64,000 nucleotides of DNA from Bacteroidia bacterium (lineage in GTDB: Bacteria > Bacteroidota > Bacteroidia > CAIKAF01), in contig JAUHWY010000002.1 of NCBI GenBank assembly GCA_030427255.1, positions 210,377 through 274,376 on the forward strand, read 5' to 3'. This document shows, in pieces, positions 45,820 to 55,487 of the stretch. Positions within the stretch are counted from its first letter, which is position 1. Each line of letters begins with the position of its first letter. The position numbers and the translations under genes are program-made. Under the pieces are notes generated by a model. The model searched no databases. It worked only from the letters and a program-made list of their open reading frames with translations, and was not told where the DNA came from.

Positions 45820-46362
45820 GCTTTTTTGCACTTATTATAGGCAAGCAGATATTGAAGCCTATGGAGCTTTTGAACTTTCCCCTTAAATGGTCGGCATACT
45901 GCTGAATCCTTGTTTAATGGCTGAAATTTCCAATTTTATTTTCCGCAAGTATAGATTTTCTTGAGCATTCATGGCAAATAAGGATTTTTGGAGTCAAATT
46001 CCGGACCTTTTGGGTAAGTAATGCGGAAAGTATCTTTCCGTTTGGTAGGTTTTAAGTCGTCCTTTTTTTGAAAGTATGGGTAAGCTGTACAATTATGGAG
46101 CTATGCGAGGGTTGAGTTTGCTTACTTTTTGATGTGTCTTAAATTGAAGCTGTAAGGGTTTAAAGTTGGTCATCTGTTGATTTTTGTAGATCGGATGTCG
46201 GTTGTTGGGGGTTTGGTTTTGAAACTTTGGGTCAAAAGTTTTGGTTGATGTCCCCTAGCCAAAGGCTCGTAAGTATCGGGCGATATTTGGGCTTAAATAT
46301 CTACCGAATTGGCTATTGTGGACAAAAAAAGCCTTAATTTCACTCCGAAAAACAAAAACGAA
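45820..46362. other. Long geneless interval, no recognisable element
   Basis: About 540 bases between the rpsT terminator and the SprB-like gene. AT-rich, without a credible ORF, tRNA or member of the GC-rich family. A 16-codon ORF (45971-46021, MANKDFWSQIPDLLGK) has no clear ribosome binding site. The interval probably includes the promoter region of the adhesin gene; no exact TAnnTTTG box is seen near 46363. Confidence 0.5.
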
Positions 46363-49300
46363 ATGCGGAAACTTTATTTTATTTTTAGTTTACTTTTCTT
46401 GGCGGGGTTTAGCTCACAAGCACAAGCACAGTGTTCCGGAGGCACAATTTATGTTACGCTTAATCCGACTGCCAATTGGCAAACAGAGTCTGCGGTTTGG
46501 GCCGGTGACTTGTTGCCATTCACTGCCGTTGCCGGTGTCACTTACGAATTCTCCATGTGTCCTACCGATGGAGGATCAGCCAGTTTTGATACAGAATTAA
46601 CGATTCAGAACGCACAAGGCACACCCGTGGCCTATAACGACGACTTTTGTGGTTTGCAGTCCAAGATTACTTGGACCGCTCCAAGTTCCGGAACGTTTCA
46701 ATTGCTTTTGACAGAGTACCAGTGTTTAACAAACACCGTGAGTTCGACGGTTGCCTATCGTTCTATTTCCCCCAGTACCCCCAACGATGTATCCTTAACC
46801 TCTGCTCTGTTTGGTTCAGAATATACCCGTGTGCCCTTACAACATGTGCAAGCACAAACCTTTGATGGGGATGTAACCAATGTAGGTTCCCAAACGGCCA
46901 ATGGAATGGGCATGCGTGTTGAGGTTATTGATGCGTTAACCAATAGCGTGTTGCAAACCTTCAATAGCCCCTTGTCCAACAACGTAGCTTCAGGTGCATC
47001 TCAAAACTTTCAATTGGGTCCATGGACTCCAAATCAACAAGGTATTTACCGCATTCGTTACACGGCTTTAGCGTCTGTAAATACCGTAGCTACCAACGAT
47101 ACGGTTTCTTATTTGTTTCATGTGACCGACTCTACCTTTGCTCGCGATGACAATGTTTCCACCGGGTCACTGACCATCGGTAGTGTGGGTAACCCAAATC
47201 CCGGAGAGATTGGTGTGGTTTATCAAATGCAAACCGCAGTAGATTTAACCACATTGGATGTTTGGGTGAACAACTCCCAAAACAATGCCACAGGCACCAC
47301 CTTCAATTTGGTTATTCGCCAAGCGAGTCAAACAGGAATTCCAGGCGCCCAAATTGGGACTACTGCCAGCTTTACTGTTCCTGCCGGATTCAATAACTGG
47401 GTGAACTTACCGGTTCTTAATGGTCCAATTAACTTGCAGCCGGGTCGCTATGCCGTATGTATGGTTGAAGGCAACACGCCGGTACCCGTAAATACCACCG
47501 ATTTTATTTTTAATACAAACACCTTTTGGGTGAATGCTCCTGCTTTAACCACAGGATGGGAGCCGGTGGAGAATTTTAACTTTAATGTGGCTTATGCGCT
47601 TCGTATGAACGTGCAGCCTCCCTGTCCCAACTTATCGGCAAGTTTTCAATCCACAGCTCCTGGTTGTAACCAATCCAATGGTTCAGCTACGGTAAACATA
47701 GTTGGTGATCCGGGCCCTTACAATTACAGTTGGAGCAACGGTGCAACCGGCGCGTCGATTCAGAATGTACCTGCCGGAACCTATATTGTAACGGCAACGC
47801 TCCCAACCAGTGGCTGTTCCATTACCGATACCATTGTGTTGAGTAGTCCTTCGGCTCCTGTAATTCAAAACATAGCCACCACACCTTTGGTTTGTTTTGG
47901 CCAAACGGGGTCGGCAACGGCTACCGTTAGCGGAGGAACTCCAGGATATACCTACAACTGGAGCAACGGAAGTCAGGGAGCTACCCTAAACGCAGGCGCA
48001 GGTTCCTACACCCTTACGGTAACAGATGCCAATAACTGTAGCGTTACTTCAGGCCAAGTTCAAATTGTGGGTCCTAGCAGTCCATTGACTCTAAGTATAA
48101 ATCAAAATGACCCCACCTGTGGGCAGTCTAACGGCGATGCAACCGTTACGGCCAATGGAGGATATAATGTGTATACCTACAGTTGGAGCACCGGAGCAAC
48201 TACCGCAGGCATCCAAAACTTGAATGCAGGTACCTATATTGTAACGGTGACTGACAGTGGAGGGTGTGTTGCTATTGATACGGCCAATTTGGTTAGCCCC
48301 GGTAGCCCCAATATTGTGCCCGGAACAATAAGTGCTCCCTTGTGTAATGGAGACAATAATGGCTCTATTCAAATTAACGTAAGTGGAGGACAGCCCGGTT
48401 ACAACTATTTGTGGTCTGACGGTTCAACAGGCAGCAGCCTAACAGCCGGAGCAGGCTCTTATACAGTTACCGTAACCGACAATGTGGGCTGTTCCACTAC
48501 AAGCGCACCCATTACTATTCCGAGTCAGCCGGCCATTAACAGCCAAATGTCTAGTACGGCTTCAGGTTGTAGCGGACCTTCCGGTACTGCCGGGGTTAAT
48601 GCTTCGGGCGGCGCCGGAGGCTTTAGCTATGCTTGGAGTAATGGTGGCTCCGGAGCTTCCCTCCAAAACTTGAGTGCCGGACAATACATCGTTACCATTA
48701 CCGATGCCAATAACTGTACCTTAAACGATACCGTGGTAGTTCAAGCGGCAACACCTCCTGTGATCAACAATATCCAGGCAACCGACGCCGACTGTTTTGG
48801 TCAAAATGGATATGTACTGGTTGATGCCAGTGGTTCCAATGGTACCCTAACCTATACTTGGAGCAATGGCGCTAACGGTGACTCATTGAGTGCTGGTCAA
48901 GGTCAATATCAAGTGATTGTGAGTGACCCACTTGGATGCTCTGATACCGCTCAAGCTACCATTAATGAGCCTTCGGCCATTACCAACAACTTCAATATAA
49001 CCGACGCAAACTGCAACGCAAGCGATGGTGAGGCCATTGCCTCTGCCTCTGGCGGTAACGGAGGATTTAGCTATAGCTGGTCCAACGGAAACCAAGGCCC
49101 AAGCTCAGGATTGGTTGCTGCCGGTAATTATATTGTCACCATTACCGACCAAAACAACTGCACTCTAGTGGATACCGCTGTGGTCTCCAACATTGGAGCG
49201 CCCACCGTTAACGGTCAAGTAACCGATCCACTGTGTGCCGGAGATTCAGGCCAAGTAGTGCTTACCGTAAATGGAGGTACTCCCGGATTTACCTATGCTT

Positions 49301-49902
49301 GGGACAACGGCAGCACTGCACAAAGTCCCAACCTTCCGGCAGGCACATATAATGTAGTAGTTACCGATATGGCAGGTTGCGTGGTAAATGCAGGGCCATA
49401 TACGCTAACTGACCCTCCTGCCATCAACTTGTCTGTGGTTACTAGCGATGCTACCGGCCCGGGCAATGCGGATGGATCCGCCACGGTAACCGCCACCGGT
49501 GGAACAGGGAACATTATTTTGAACTGGTCCAACGGCAGTAGTGGAGCTACCGACAATGCATTGCTTCCCGGAACTTATGTGGTATATGCAAACGATGCTA
49601 ACGGTTGTAAGGACAGCATTAGCTTTACCATTGGTACGGTTATGGGAATTGGATCTTCTTCATGGGTAGATCAAGTGGTCCTTGCACCCAATCCAAGTAC
49701 TGACTTCGTTATACTTAGCTTACCAGCTGAGATTTCTGTAGAAACGGTTTCGGTACTTGACGCTTCAGGAAGAAGTTTCCATATCTCTTATGAAGCTGAA
49801 ACGGGACGCCTGGATGTCCGTGATTTGGCCAAAGGCGTATATACGCTTCAAATAAGAACCCAGAAAGGGGAGTTGGCTCACTTTAGGCTGATTCGCTCTT
49901 AA
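46363..49902 (+). CDS. SprB-repeat adhesin-like secreted protein with T9SS sorting domain
   Basis: An 1179-residue surface protein. ATG 46363 begins a signal peptide (MRKLYFIFSLLFLAGFSSQA, then QAQ); the frame to 46309 is not used. The N-terminal ~420 residues form beta-rich domains (for example YEFSMCPTDGGSASF, a putative pre-peptidase-like beta domain). From ~47620 to ~49640 lie nine SprB-type repeats of ~72-78 residues, each with W(S/D)NG, AGxY and a TD..xC pattern. The C-terminal T9SS domain starts VVLAPNPSTDFV and ends LAKGVYTLQI. SprB is the gliding adhesin of Flavobacterium; here the protein is shorter (SprB is over 6000 residues). Confidence 0.92.
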   Translation: MRKLYFIFSLLFLAGFSSQAQAQCSGGTIYVTLNPTANWQTESAVWAGDLLPFTAVAGVTYEFSMCPTDGGSASFDTELTIQNAQGTPVAYNDDFCGLQSKITWTAPSSGTFQLLLTEYQCLTNTVSSTVAYRSISPSTPNDVSLTSALFGSEYTRVPLQHVQAQTFDGDVTNVGSQTANGMGMRVEVIDALTNSVLQTFNSPLSNNVASGASQNFQLGPWTPNQQGIYRIRYTALASVNTVATNDTVSYLFHVTDSTFARDDNVSTGSLTIGSVGNPNPGEIGVVYQMQTAVDLTTLDVWVNNSQNNATGTTFNLVIRQASQTGIPGAQIGTTASFTVPAGFNNWVNLPVLNGPINLQPGRYAVCMVEGNTPVPVNTTDFIFNTNTFWVNAPALTTGWEPVENFNFNVAYALRMNVQPPCPNLSASFQSTAPGCNQSNGSATVNIVGDPGPYNYSWSNGATGASIQNVPAGTYIVTATLPTSGCSITDTIVLSSPSAPVIQNIATTPLVCFGQTGSATATVSGGTPGYTYNWSNGSQGATLNAGAGSYTLTVTDANNCSVTSGQVQIVGPSSPLTLSINQNDPTCGQSNGDATVTANGGYNVYTYSWSTGATTAGIQNLNAGTYIVTVTDSGGCVAIDTANLVSPGSPNIVPGTISAPLCNGDNNGSIQINVSGGQPGYNYLWSDGSTGSSLTAGAGSYTVTVTDNVGCSTTSAPITIPSQPAINSQMSSTASGCSGPSGTAGVNASGGAGGFSYAWSNGGSGASLQNLSAGQYIVTITDANNCTLNDTVVVQAATPPVINNIQATDADCFGQNGYVLVDASGSNGTLTYTWSNGANGDSLSAGQGQYQVIVSDPLGCSDTAQATINEPSAITNNFNITDANCNASDGEAIASASGGNGGFSYSWSNGNQGPSSGLVAAGNYIVTITDQNNCTLVDTAVVSNIGAPTVNGQVTDPLCAGDSGQVVLTVNGGTPGFTYAWDNGSTAQSPNLPAGTYNVVVTDMAGCVVNAGPYTLTDPPAINLSVVTSDATGPGNADGSATVTATGGTGNIILNWSNGSSGATDNALLPGTYVVYANDANGCKDSISFTIGTVMGIGSSSWVDQVVLAPNPSTDFVILSLPAEISVETVSVLDASGRSFHISYEAETGRLDVRDLAKGVYTLQIRTQKGELAHFRLIRS

Positions 49903-49927
49903 GGAAAGAGGTTTTATGAATGAAGAG

Positions 49928-49963
49928 GGGGGAGCATCGCTTTGGCGGCTCCCCCTTTTTTTT
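49928..49963 (+). terminator. Intrinsic terminator of the SprB-like gene
   Basis: GGGGGAGC...GCTCCCCC hairpin followed by eight T residues. Confidence 0.85.
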
Positions 49964-50087
49964 CAACAATTGGGAATAGTTTGGGTTAGTTACTAAGTGA
50001 AAGTCCTAGATAAGTTAACCACGACTTTCCTATTTGGATGAATTATCAAAGGGATAGGATTTGACGTATCACTAGCATTAAGCATAG

Positions 50088-50095
50088 TATTTTTG
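50088..50095 (+). promoter_or_regulatory. -7 box upstream of sterol desaturase-murB
   Basis: TATTTTTG, exact consensus, about 70 nt before the ATG at 50166. A TTTG lies 24 nt upstream, farther than the usual 19 nt. Confidence 0.35.
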
Positions 50096-50165
50096 CCCAT
50101 TGGCGAGTCTTAATGGGAATGCTTGTTCTTTTGCTTTTCTTTATTTTTGAGTCAACATTAAATGC

Positions 50166-51116
50166 ATGGGATTATTCGGAGCACCGGTTATTGATTTAAA
50201 CAACTTGCATGAGTTGGAGCAAAGCTCCCCAAACCTTATTGTTTGGGCAGTGCCCGCTATGCTGTTTTTTGCGGCTTTGGAATATGGCATTTCTTTATAT
50301 CAACATCGTAAATACTACGAAAACAAAGAGCTCCTTGGCAGTATTGGCGTTGGTCTGGGGAATTTGGTTGTTTCTGCCGGCTTAAAGTTTGTATTGCTGT
50401 ATTTTATTGTATGGTCCTATAATCAGCTTCCATGGCGCATGGAGCTGAATTGGTGGACCTGGCTTCCGTGTTACATCATTTATGACTTCTTTTCCTATTG
50501 GGCTCATCGGGTCTCGCACGAACAGCGCTTTTGGTGGGCAACCCACGTGGTGCACCACTCCGGGGACTATTACAATCTAGCCGTTTCCTTTCGTCTCAGC
50601 TGGGTCCAGCACATTAAAATAGTGTTTTTAATTCCCGTATTGCTTATGGGATTCCATCCCATAATTTTCTTTGTTACCAATCAAGTGGCTGTTTTGTTCC
50701 AGTTTTGGGTACACACCGAATACATTCGCAAGATGCACCCCATTATCGAATATATTTTTGCTACCCCTAGCAACCATAGAGTGCACCATGGTAGCCAAGA
50801 TAAATACCTCGACAAAAACTACGGGGCTACTTTTATCCTATGGGACCGCATGTTTGGCACCTACCAACCCGAGGAAGAACAAGTGGTTTACGGGCTTACA
50901 ACGCCCATTAAGAACAAAGCCAATCCCTTTTTCATCAATTTCCACGAATATGCCGACATGTGGAGAGACGTTCGAAATGCCAAGGGGTTAAAACGAAAAT
51001 TGTATTTCATTTTTGGAAGCCCGGCCCGAATTGCCAAAGAGAAGTTACAGGAGCAAAAAGCCATACCAATGCCGCAAGAACCTTCTGAACACCAAATGAA
51101 GGTCCTTGAAGAATGA
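50166..51116 (+). CDS. Sterol desaturase/fatty acid hydroxylase family protein
   Basis: A 316-residue integral membrane di-iron oxygenase-like protein. About four membrane segments are seen. Histidine boxes of the family are present: YWAHRVSHEQRFWWATHVVH (HxxxH and HxxHH) and NHRVHHGSQDKYLDKNYG (HxxHH). It probably hydroxylates or desaturates a lipid, possibly sterol-like or fatty acid, using oxygen and reduced ferredoxin. The [2Fe-2S] reductase at 33888 could supply electrons, but that is speculative. The stop overlaps the murB start by 4 nt. Confidence 0.88.
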   Translation: MGLFGAPVIDLNNLHELEQSSPNLIVWAVPAMLFFAALEYGISLYQHRKYYENKELLGSIGVGLGNLVVSAGLKFVLLYFIVWSYNQLPWRMELNWWTWLPCYIIYDFFSYWAHRVSHEQRFWWATHVVHHSGDYYNLAVSFRLSWVQHIKIVFLIPVLLMGFHPIIFFVTNQVAVLFQFWVHTEYIRKMHPIIEYIFATPSNHRVHHGSQDKYLDKNYGATFILWDRMFGTYQPEEEQVVYGLTTPIKNKANPFFINFHEYADMWRDVRNAKGLKRKLYFIFGSPARIAKEKLQEQKAIPMPQEPSEHQMKVLEE

Positions 51117-52135
51117 GCATTAGTTTAAAGGATAAACACACCTTTGGCTGCACAGTTGCTGCAAAGGAATATTGGGAAATGTCCTCCATTGCTGAATCAA
51201 TTAGTGCTTTAAAACAATGGAGTGGAGTGCCATACCTCATTTTAGGAGGTGGTTCCAATATCTTATTTACACAGACTGAAGTTCCCCGGGTGCTTGCTGT
51301 TCGGATGCTGGGGGTGGAATTGCTTAAGGAAACAAAGTCCTTTGTTGAAATTGAGGTTGGCGCAGGCGTACCTTGGCATCCTTTGGTTATGCAAACCCTA
51401 CAATCCGGTTGGTATGGCCTAGAAAATTTAGCCTTAATTCCCGGGCGCACAGGAGCAGGGCCCATGCAAAATATTGGAGCCTACGGAGTAGAGCTTCGCC
51501 AATTTTGCACTGGGGTAAATGTAATTCACCGTCAACAGCTTAAGCTACAATTTTTGGATGCTAAGGCATGCAACTTTGGCTACCGTTCCAGTATTTTTAA
51601 GACTGAGGCTAAAGACCAGTTCCTTATCTCTTCGGTGAGGTTTCGGCTGCCCAAAGCAGGCTTCCACCAGCCCAATACCGACTACGGAGCTATTCGCGAA
51701 ACCCTTATGTCCAAAGAAATTGATCCGGATAAGGCAAGTCCTATGCAGGTGGCCGAGGCGGTAATGTATATCCGGTCTTCCAAGCTCCCTGATCCCAACG
51801 AGCTTGGGAATGCAGGTTCCTTTTTTAAAAATCCAATAGTTCCTATGGATCAAGTGGAATCCTTGCAACAAAGGTTTCCTCAAATGCCTGTATATCCGGT
51901 ATCCGAAGGTTTTGCAAAACTTGCTGCAGGATGGCTCATAGATCAAGCCGGATGGAAAGGCAAATCCTCGGGCCCTGTTGGAATGCACAAAAACCAAGCT
52001 TTGGTATTGGTGAATTATGGAGAGGCAACCGGAACCCAGCTGTGGAGCTTTGCCCAAAACGTAGCTATGGACGTGTTCAACAAGTTCGGAGTTAAGTTAG
52101 AGCCGGAAGTCAACCTATGGCCGCCGCTAGTCTAA
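51113..52135 (+). CDS. murB: UDP-N-acetylenolpyruvoylglucosamine reductase (type I)
   Basis: A 340-residue FAD enzyme. The FAD site is GVPYLILGGGSNILF, and ALIPGRTGAGPMQNIGAYG is the hallmark. The catalytic serine lies in NAGSFFKNP, and the type I C-terminal domain contains KLAAGWLIDQAGWKG. It reduces UDP-GlcNAc-enolpyruvate to UDP-MurNAc in peptidoglycan synthesis. It starts inside the stop of the hydroxylase gene (ATGA). A terminator follows at 52235. Confidence 0.95.
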   Translation: MSISLKDKHTFGCTVAAKEYWEMSSIAESISALKQWSGVPYLILGGGSNILFTQTEVPRVLAVRMLGVELLKETKSFVEIEVGAGVPWHPLVMQTLQSGWYGLENLALIPGRTGAGPMQNIGAYGVELRQFCTGVNVIHRQQLKLQFLDAKACNFGYRSSIFKTEAKDQFLISSVRFRLPKAGFHQPNTDYGAIRETLMSKEIDPDKASPMQVAEAVMYIRSSKLPDPNELGNAGSFFKNPIVPMDQVESLQQRFPQMPVYPVSEGFAKLAAGWLIDQAGWKGKSSGPVGMHKNQALVLVNYGEATGTQLWSFAQNVAMDVFNKFGVKLEPEVNLWPPLV

Positions 52136-52234
52136 AAAATGGAACTACTTTTTCCCAAAGTTGGAACAGCTCCCATTGCAAAATATTCCGTAGAGCCGCA
52201 CTTTTGTGCCATACATGTTTTTTCTAGAACCAAG

Positions 52235-52259
52235 GCCCCACCATCGGGGCTTTTTTTTT
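52235..52259 (+). terminator. Intrinsic terminator of murB
   Basis: GCCCC-accatc-GGGGC hairpin followed by a run of nine T residues. The T run touches the stop of the convergent ABC-F gene. Confidence 0.8.
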
Positions 52260-54141
52260 AAGCCAAACCTTCTTTCTTCTCCTCCAAACTAAGCCACAAA
52301 TCCATGGCCTCTTGGAGTTCTTTGCTGATTTTGCCCAAGGATTCACTCAATCCTATCTGCTCTGTGTATTCTTGGGTGGCCAACATGGCCTTTTCCAATC
52401 GTTCTTTTTCTTTTTCCAAAGCTTCTATTTCATCGGGAAGTGCTGCCAGTTTGCGTTCTTCATTATACGAAAGCCTACCACGCTTTTCTACACCTGACGG
52501 GCCCTCTTGTTTGGCTGATATTGGAGCTTGATTTTCTTTCTTCTTTACTTGTTCAGCATCCTTTTGCTCTGCTAAAAACGCCTGCCACTCCGAATAGCTT
52601 CCTCCAAATACATCGATTCCTCCGGTACCATCCAGCACAATCAGTTGATCGGCTACTTTATCTACAAAATGGCGGTCATGGCTTACCACCAAAACACAAC
52701 CTTCAAAGGCTTCTAAATACCATTCCAGGCTTTGCAAGGTGGCAATGTCCAAATCGTTGGTGGGTTCGTCTAAAATTAAAAAGTTGGGTTGCTTTAGCAA
52801 CATGTGAAGCAAACTCAATCGTCGTTTTTCGCCACCACTTAGCAAGTGAATGTATTGATATTGCATGGATGGTGGGAACTCAAACATATCCAGCAAAAAG
52901 GACGCCGATACCCTCGCTCTCCTTTCTGTTTCAAAATATTCGGCAGTTTCCTTTATAAATTCAATCACCCGTTTGTCGCCGGGCAAATGATCCAGCTCTT
53001 GAGCGTACCAGCCAAAGGCAACGGTATCTCCCACGACCACCTTTCCTTGGTCAGGCTCCAATTGACCGGTAAGTATTTTGAGCAAGGTGGTTTTGCCGCT
53101 GCCATTGGGACCAACAACTGCTAAGCGCTCCCCTTTTCTAAAGCTGTATCGGAACTCTTCAAACAGGGGTTTCACCCCGTAGCTTTTGGAAATTTTTATG
53201 GCCTCCACAATTTTGCTGCCCAAACGCTGCATGGGGATATCCACCTCCAGTCTGCTTTGGTTTCGCCGCTTTAATGCTTCTGCTTTTACTTCTTCAAAGG
53301 CCTTTAATCGGCTCTTGGATTTGGTCCCTCTGGCTTTAGGCATTCTTCTTACCCATTCCAGTTCTCTGGAATATAGGTTTTTTGCCCTCGCTTGACTACT
53401 GGCTTCAGCCGCCTCTCGCTGAGCCTTTTTTTCCAAATAATATCCAAAATTTCCTTGGTACTGGTGCAGCTTTCCTTCCTCCAGCTCCCAAATATGGTCG
53501 CAAACCCGATCCAGAAAATACCGGTCGTGGGTCACCATCAATAGGCTTAGGTTGCTTTGACTTAAATAGCCTTCCAGCCACTCAATCATGGGTATATCCA
53601 AGTGGTTGGTTGGTTCATCCAACAACAATATATCCGGCGCTTCACACAATAGTCCTGCCAGAGCCAACCTTCTTTTTTGCCCTCCGGACAATTGGTCGGT
53701 CCGCATGTTTACTTCCCCAAGTCCCAATTTACTTGTCATTTCCCGAATTCGGGTCTCCGCATCCCAAGCCTGCAGCGCATCCATTTTGCTCATGCTTTGC
53801 TCCAGTGCCTGCATGTCTCCGGACTCGGTGGCCGCTCGGTAGGCATGCAAGGTTTGCAGCAATTCCGGTTGCCGTGGCAAAAGAGATTCCAATATGGTCT
53901 TGCCTGCTTCCAGCTCCGGACTTTGTTCTAAAAAGCCCAGGCGAAACCCTTCTCGGACAACCACTTGACCTGAATCCGGCGCTTCCTGTCCCGATAATAT
54001 GCGCATAAGACTGGTTTTGCCTGTGCCGTTTTTGGCAATGAGCCCAACCTTTTGCCCTCGCTGAATTCCAAAACCTAAATCCGAAAAAATCTCACGCTCG
54101 CCGTAGCTCCTTGACAGCTGTTCCGCCGTTAAAACATTCAT
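52258..54141 (-). CDS. ABC-F family ATP-binding protein (Uup/EttA-like)
   Basis: A 627-residue cytosolic protein with two ABC domains and no membrane domain. The first Walker A is AKNGTGKT at 36-43, with LSGGQKRRLALAGLL and ILLLDEPTNHLD. The second has VGPNGSGKTTLLKIL, LLSGGEKRRLSLLHMLL and FLILDEPTNDLD. The C-terminal coiled-coil arm (EEIEALEKEKERLEKAMLA) fits Uup/Ydi-type proteins. ABC-F proteins act on ribosomes as translation factors. A -7 box ends 4 nt before the ATG, as in ruvX. Confidence 0.93.
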   Translation of the reverse strand: MNVLTAEQLSRSYGEREIFSDLGFGIQRGQKVGLIAKNGTGKTSLMRILSGQEAPDSGQVVVREGFRLGFLEQSPELEAGKTILESLLPRQPELLQTLHAYRAATESGDMQALEQSMSKMDALQAWDAETRIREMTSKLGLGEVNMRTDQLSGGQKRRLALAGLLCEAPDILLLDEPTNHLDIPMIEWLEGYLSQSNLSLLMVTHDRYFLDRVCDHIWELEEGKLHQYQGNFGYYLEKKAQREAAEASSQARAKNLYSRELEWVRRMPKARGTKSKSRLKAFEEVKAEALKRRNQSRLEVDIPMQRLGSKIVEAIKISKSYGVKPLFEEFRYSFRKGERLAVVGPNGSGKTTLLKILTGQLEPDQGKVVVGDTVAFGWYAQELDHLPGDKRVIEFIKETAEYFETERRARVSASFLLDMFEFPPSMQYQYIHLLSGGEKRRLSLLHMLLKQPNFLILDEPTNDLDIATLQSLEWYLEAFEGCVLVVSHDRHFVDKVADQLIVLDGTGGIDVFGGSYSEWQAFLAEQKDAEQVKKKENQAPISAKQEGPSGVEKRGRLSYNEERKLAALPDEIEALEKEKERLEKAMLATQEYTEQIGLSESLGKISKELQEAMDLWLSLEEKKEGLA

Positions 54142-54145
54142 AGCT

Positions 54146-54153
54146 CAAAGGTA
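54146..54153 (-). promoter_or_regulatory. -7 box of ABC-F gene; predicts a leaderless mRNA
   Basis: TACCTTTG on the minus strand, exact consensus, followed by agct and then the ATG: the same 4-nt spacing as ruvX and the lipoprotein gene at 54599. Confidence 0.5.
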
Positions 54154-54160
54154 CACCAAT

Positions 54161-54568
54161 TCAGGCGCAGAAAGCCAACAGACGCTTAAGCTCCTTATTC
54201 CCCAATGGCTTGGTTACAAAAGCATCTACCCAACGGTATTGTTTCGCTTTGGCATGGTCCATTGGATTGATAGAGGAAGAAACAATATACAATTTGCAAT
54301 GGGCTGGCTTTTTCTTTTGCTCCAGCGCCTCCAATACTTCCCAGCCATTCATGCAGGGCATGTTTAAATCCAAAAAAATGCAATCAGGAAACGACTCCTC
54401 CGATAGCTGATCCAAGGCCGCATTTAAGCCTTCGCCATCGTTAAAAAAAACCAACTCTTCCAAACAATTTAAGCCCTCTAAATGGTGTCTGATTCCAAAA
54501 GTGAAAATGGGGTCGTCATCAGTAACCCATAAGCGACGCGCTTTAGGGAGTTCCGTCCTCAATGACAT
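54161..54568 (-). CDS. Response regulator (single receiver domain)
   Basis: A 135-residue receiver-only protein. The acidic pocket is Asp17/Asp18 in WVTDDDPIF, the phosphoacceptor is Asp67 in FLDLNMPCMNGWEVL, the conserved Ser97 region is IVSSS, and Lys120 lies in FVTKPL. No output domain is present. No histidine kinase gene is adjacent, so the partner is elsewhere. A TAACTTTG box (minus strand, 54594-54601) lies 25 nt upstream. Confidence 0.9.
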   Translation of the reverse strand: MSLRTELPKARRLWVTDDDPIFTFGIRHHLEGLNCLEELVFFNDGEGLNAALDQLSEESFPDCIFLDLNMPCMNGWEVLEALEQKKKPAHCKLYIVSSSINPMDHAKAKQYRWVDAFVTKPLGNKELKRLLAFCA

Positions 54569-54593
54569 AAAAAAGAGCTTTAATTTAGGAGTA

Positions 54594-54601
54594 CAAAGTT
54601 A
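54594..54601 (-). promoter_or_regulatory. -7 box of response regulator
   Basis: TAACTTTG on the minus strand, exact consensus, 25 nt before the ATG at 54568. Confidence 0.4.
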
Positions 54602-55483
54602 GGGTTTCCACAGCATTACTGCACCAACCCTACGCTTGCCTTTGACCGAAACTTGAACCCAAAACCTAACTTCGGGTACAATGCTACCTCCCCGTTTTTT
54701 CCATGGCTCTTCCATACTTCCTTTAAAACTCCATGTTCCATTGGCTTTTGCTCCCATTAAGGCATCCACAGGTATATCCAATAGGGTCTGCCAATCAGAT
54801 TCCGCGGCCAAAGAGTTGTAAGCTAAATGGGTCTTAAAAAACGCCTCATTGGGAGTGAATTCGTGGATGCCATGCTTACCTCTGCCCTGTCCTTCAAACT
54901 TAAGCCGATTAAGCTGACCCGCCTCAAAAAGAGGAATGGCCTCTTTACTTCGGTTTTTAGCTTGAACAATAATTCTTCCGCTTTTGGCATTATACGCCGA
55001 CCGAAGGCTGATATCGACATAATTCATCTCCTCAAACCTGCTGTCAATCAACTGTATACTTTGGTTGCTGCAGCGGTTCCACAATCCGTTCTTTTGCGCA
55101 TAAACTGCTGTAAACAAGGTGCATGGCTTCAAAACTTTTGTCAGCGAAGTCTTTTTACCATGCCCTGCCGTCCTTTCCAAATTTTGGAGCTTTTTGGTCG
55201 GAAGGGGGCTTCGGGCCACTTTAACCCAAACGCTGTCTCGACTCAATTGTGCCATGTCTTTTTCTCGATCCTTGGCCTCAAGCACCCGAACATAGCGCCC
55301 CAAATCATCGGATTCCACCACCATTAAGTAGCTATTCCCCTGCTCATGCGTCCAAGCAGCACCGGCAGCATCCACATCCAAGGTATCGGTCAAAGCCCAA
55401 GAAACTTCAGGCGTGTAGCGTTCCGGCGCCAAATTAGGACTGCAAGCAAACAGCACCCACACCGCCAAAATAACATACTTCAT
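54599..55483 (-). CDS. Putative lipoprotein of unknown function
   Basis: A 294-residue protein with a lipobox near residue 14 (MKYVILAVWVLFACSPN), so it is predicted to be a lipoprotein. The remainder has mixed strands and basic patches (RTAGHGKKTSLTKVLKP) and a beta-rich C-terminal half with VEVRFWVQVS-like strands. I do not recognise a family. A TATCTTTG -7 box ends 4 nt before the ATG, with ATTG 20 nt further upstream. It lies 30 nt upstream of the response regulator on the same strand, which may be co-transcribed, but the receiver gene also has its own box. Confidence 0.7.
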   Translation of the reverse strand: MKYVILAVWVLFACSPNLAPERYTPEVSWALTDTLDVDAAGAAWTHEQGNSYLMVVESDDLGRYVRVLEAKDREKDMAQLSRDSVWVKVARSPLPTKKLQNLERTAGHGKKTSLTKVLKPCTLFTAVYAQKNGLWNRCSNQSIQLIDSRFEEMNYVDISLRSAYNAKSGRIIVQAKNRSKEAIPLFEAGQLNRLKFEGQGRGKHGIHEFTPNEAFFKTHLAYNSLAAESDWQTLLDIPVDALMGAKANGTWSFKGSMEEPWKKRGGSIVPEVRFWVQVSVKGKRRVGAVMLWKP

Positions 55484-55487
55484 GCCT

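Noticed and set aside
45971..46021. 16-codon ORF MANKDFWSQIPDLLGK
   Set aside because: No clear ribosome binding site or promoter; could arise by chance in a 540-base gap.
46309..46362. 18-residue extension of the SprB-like protein starting with TTG
   Set aside because: It precedes the signal peptide that begins at ATG 46363; an extension would hide the signal.
47620..49640. Possible CRISPR or DNA tandem array in the repeated region
   Set aside because: The repeats are of ~220 nt, diverge at DNA level and are conserved as protein: SprB-type coding repeats.
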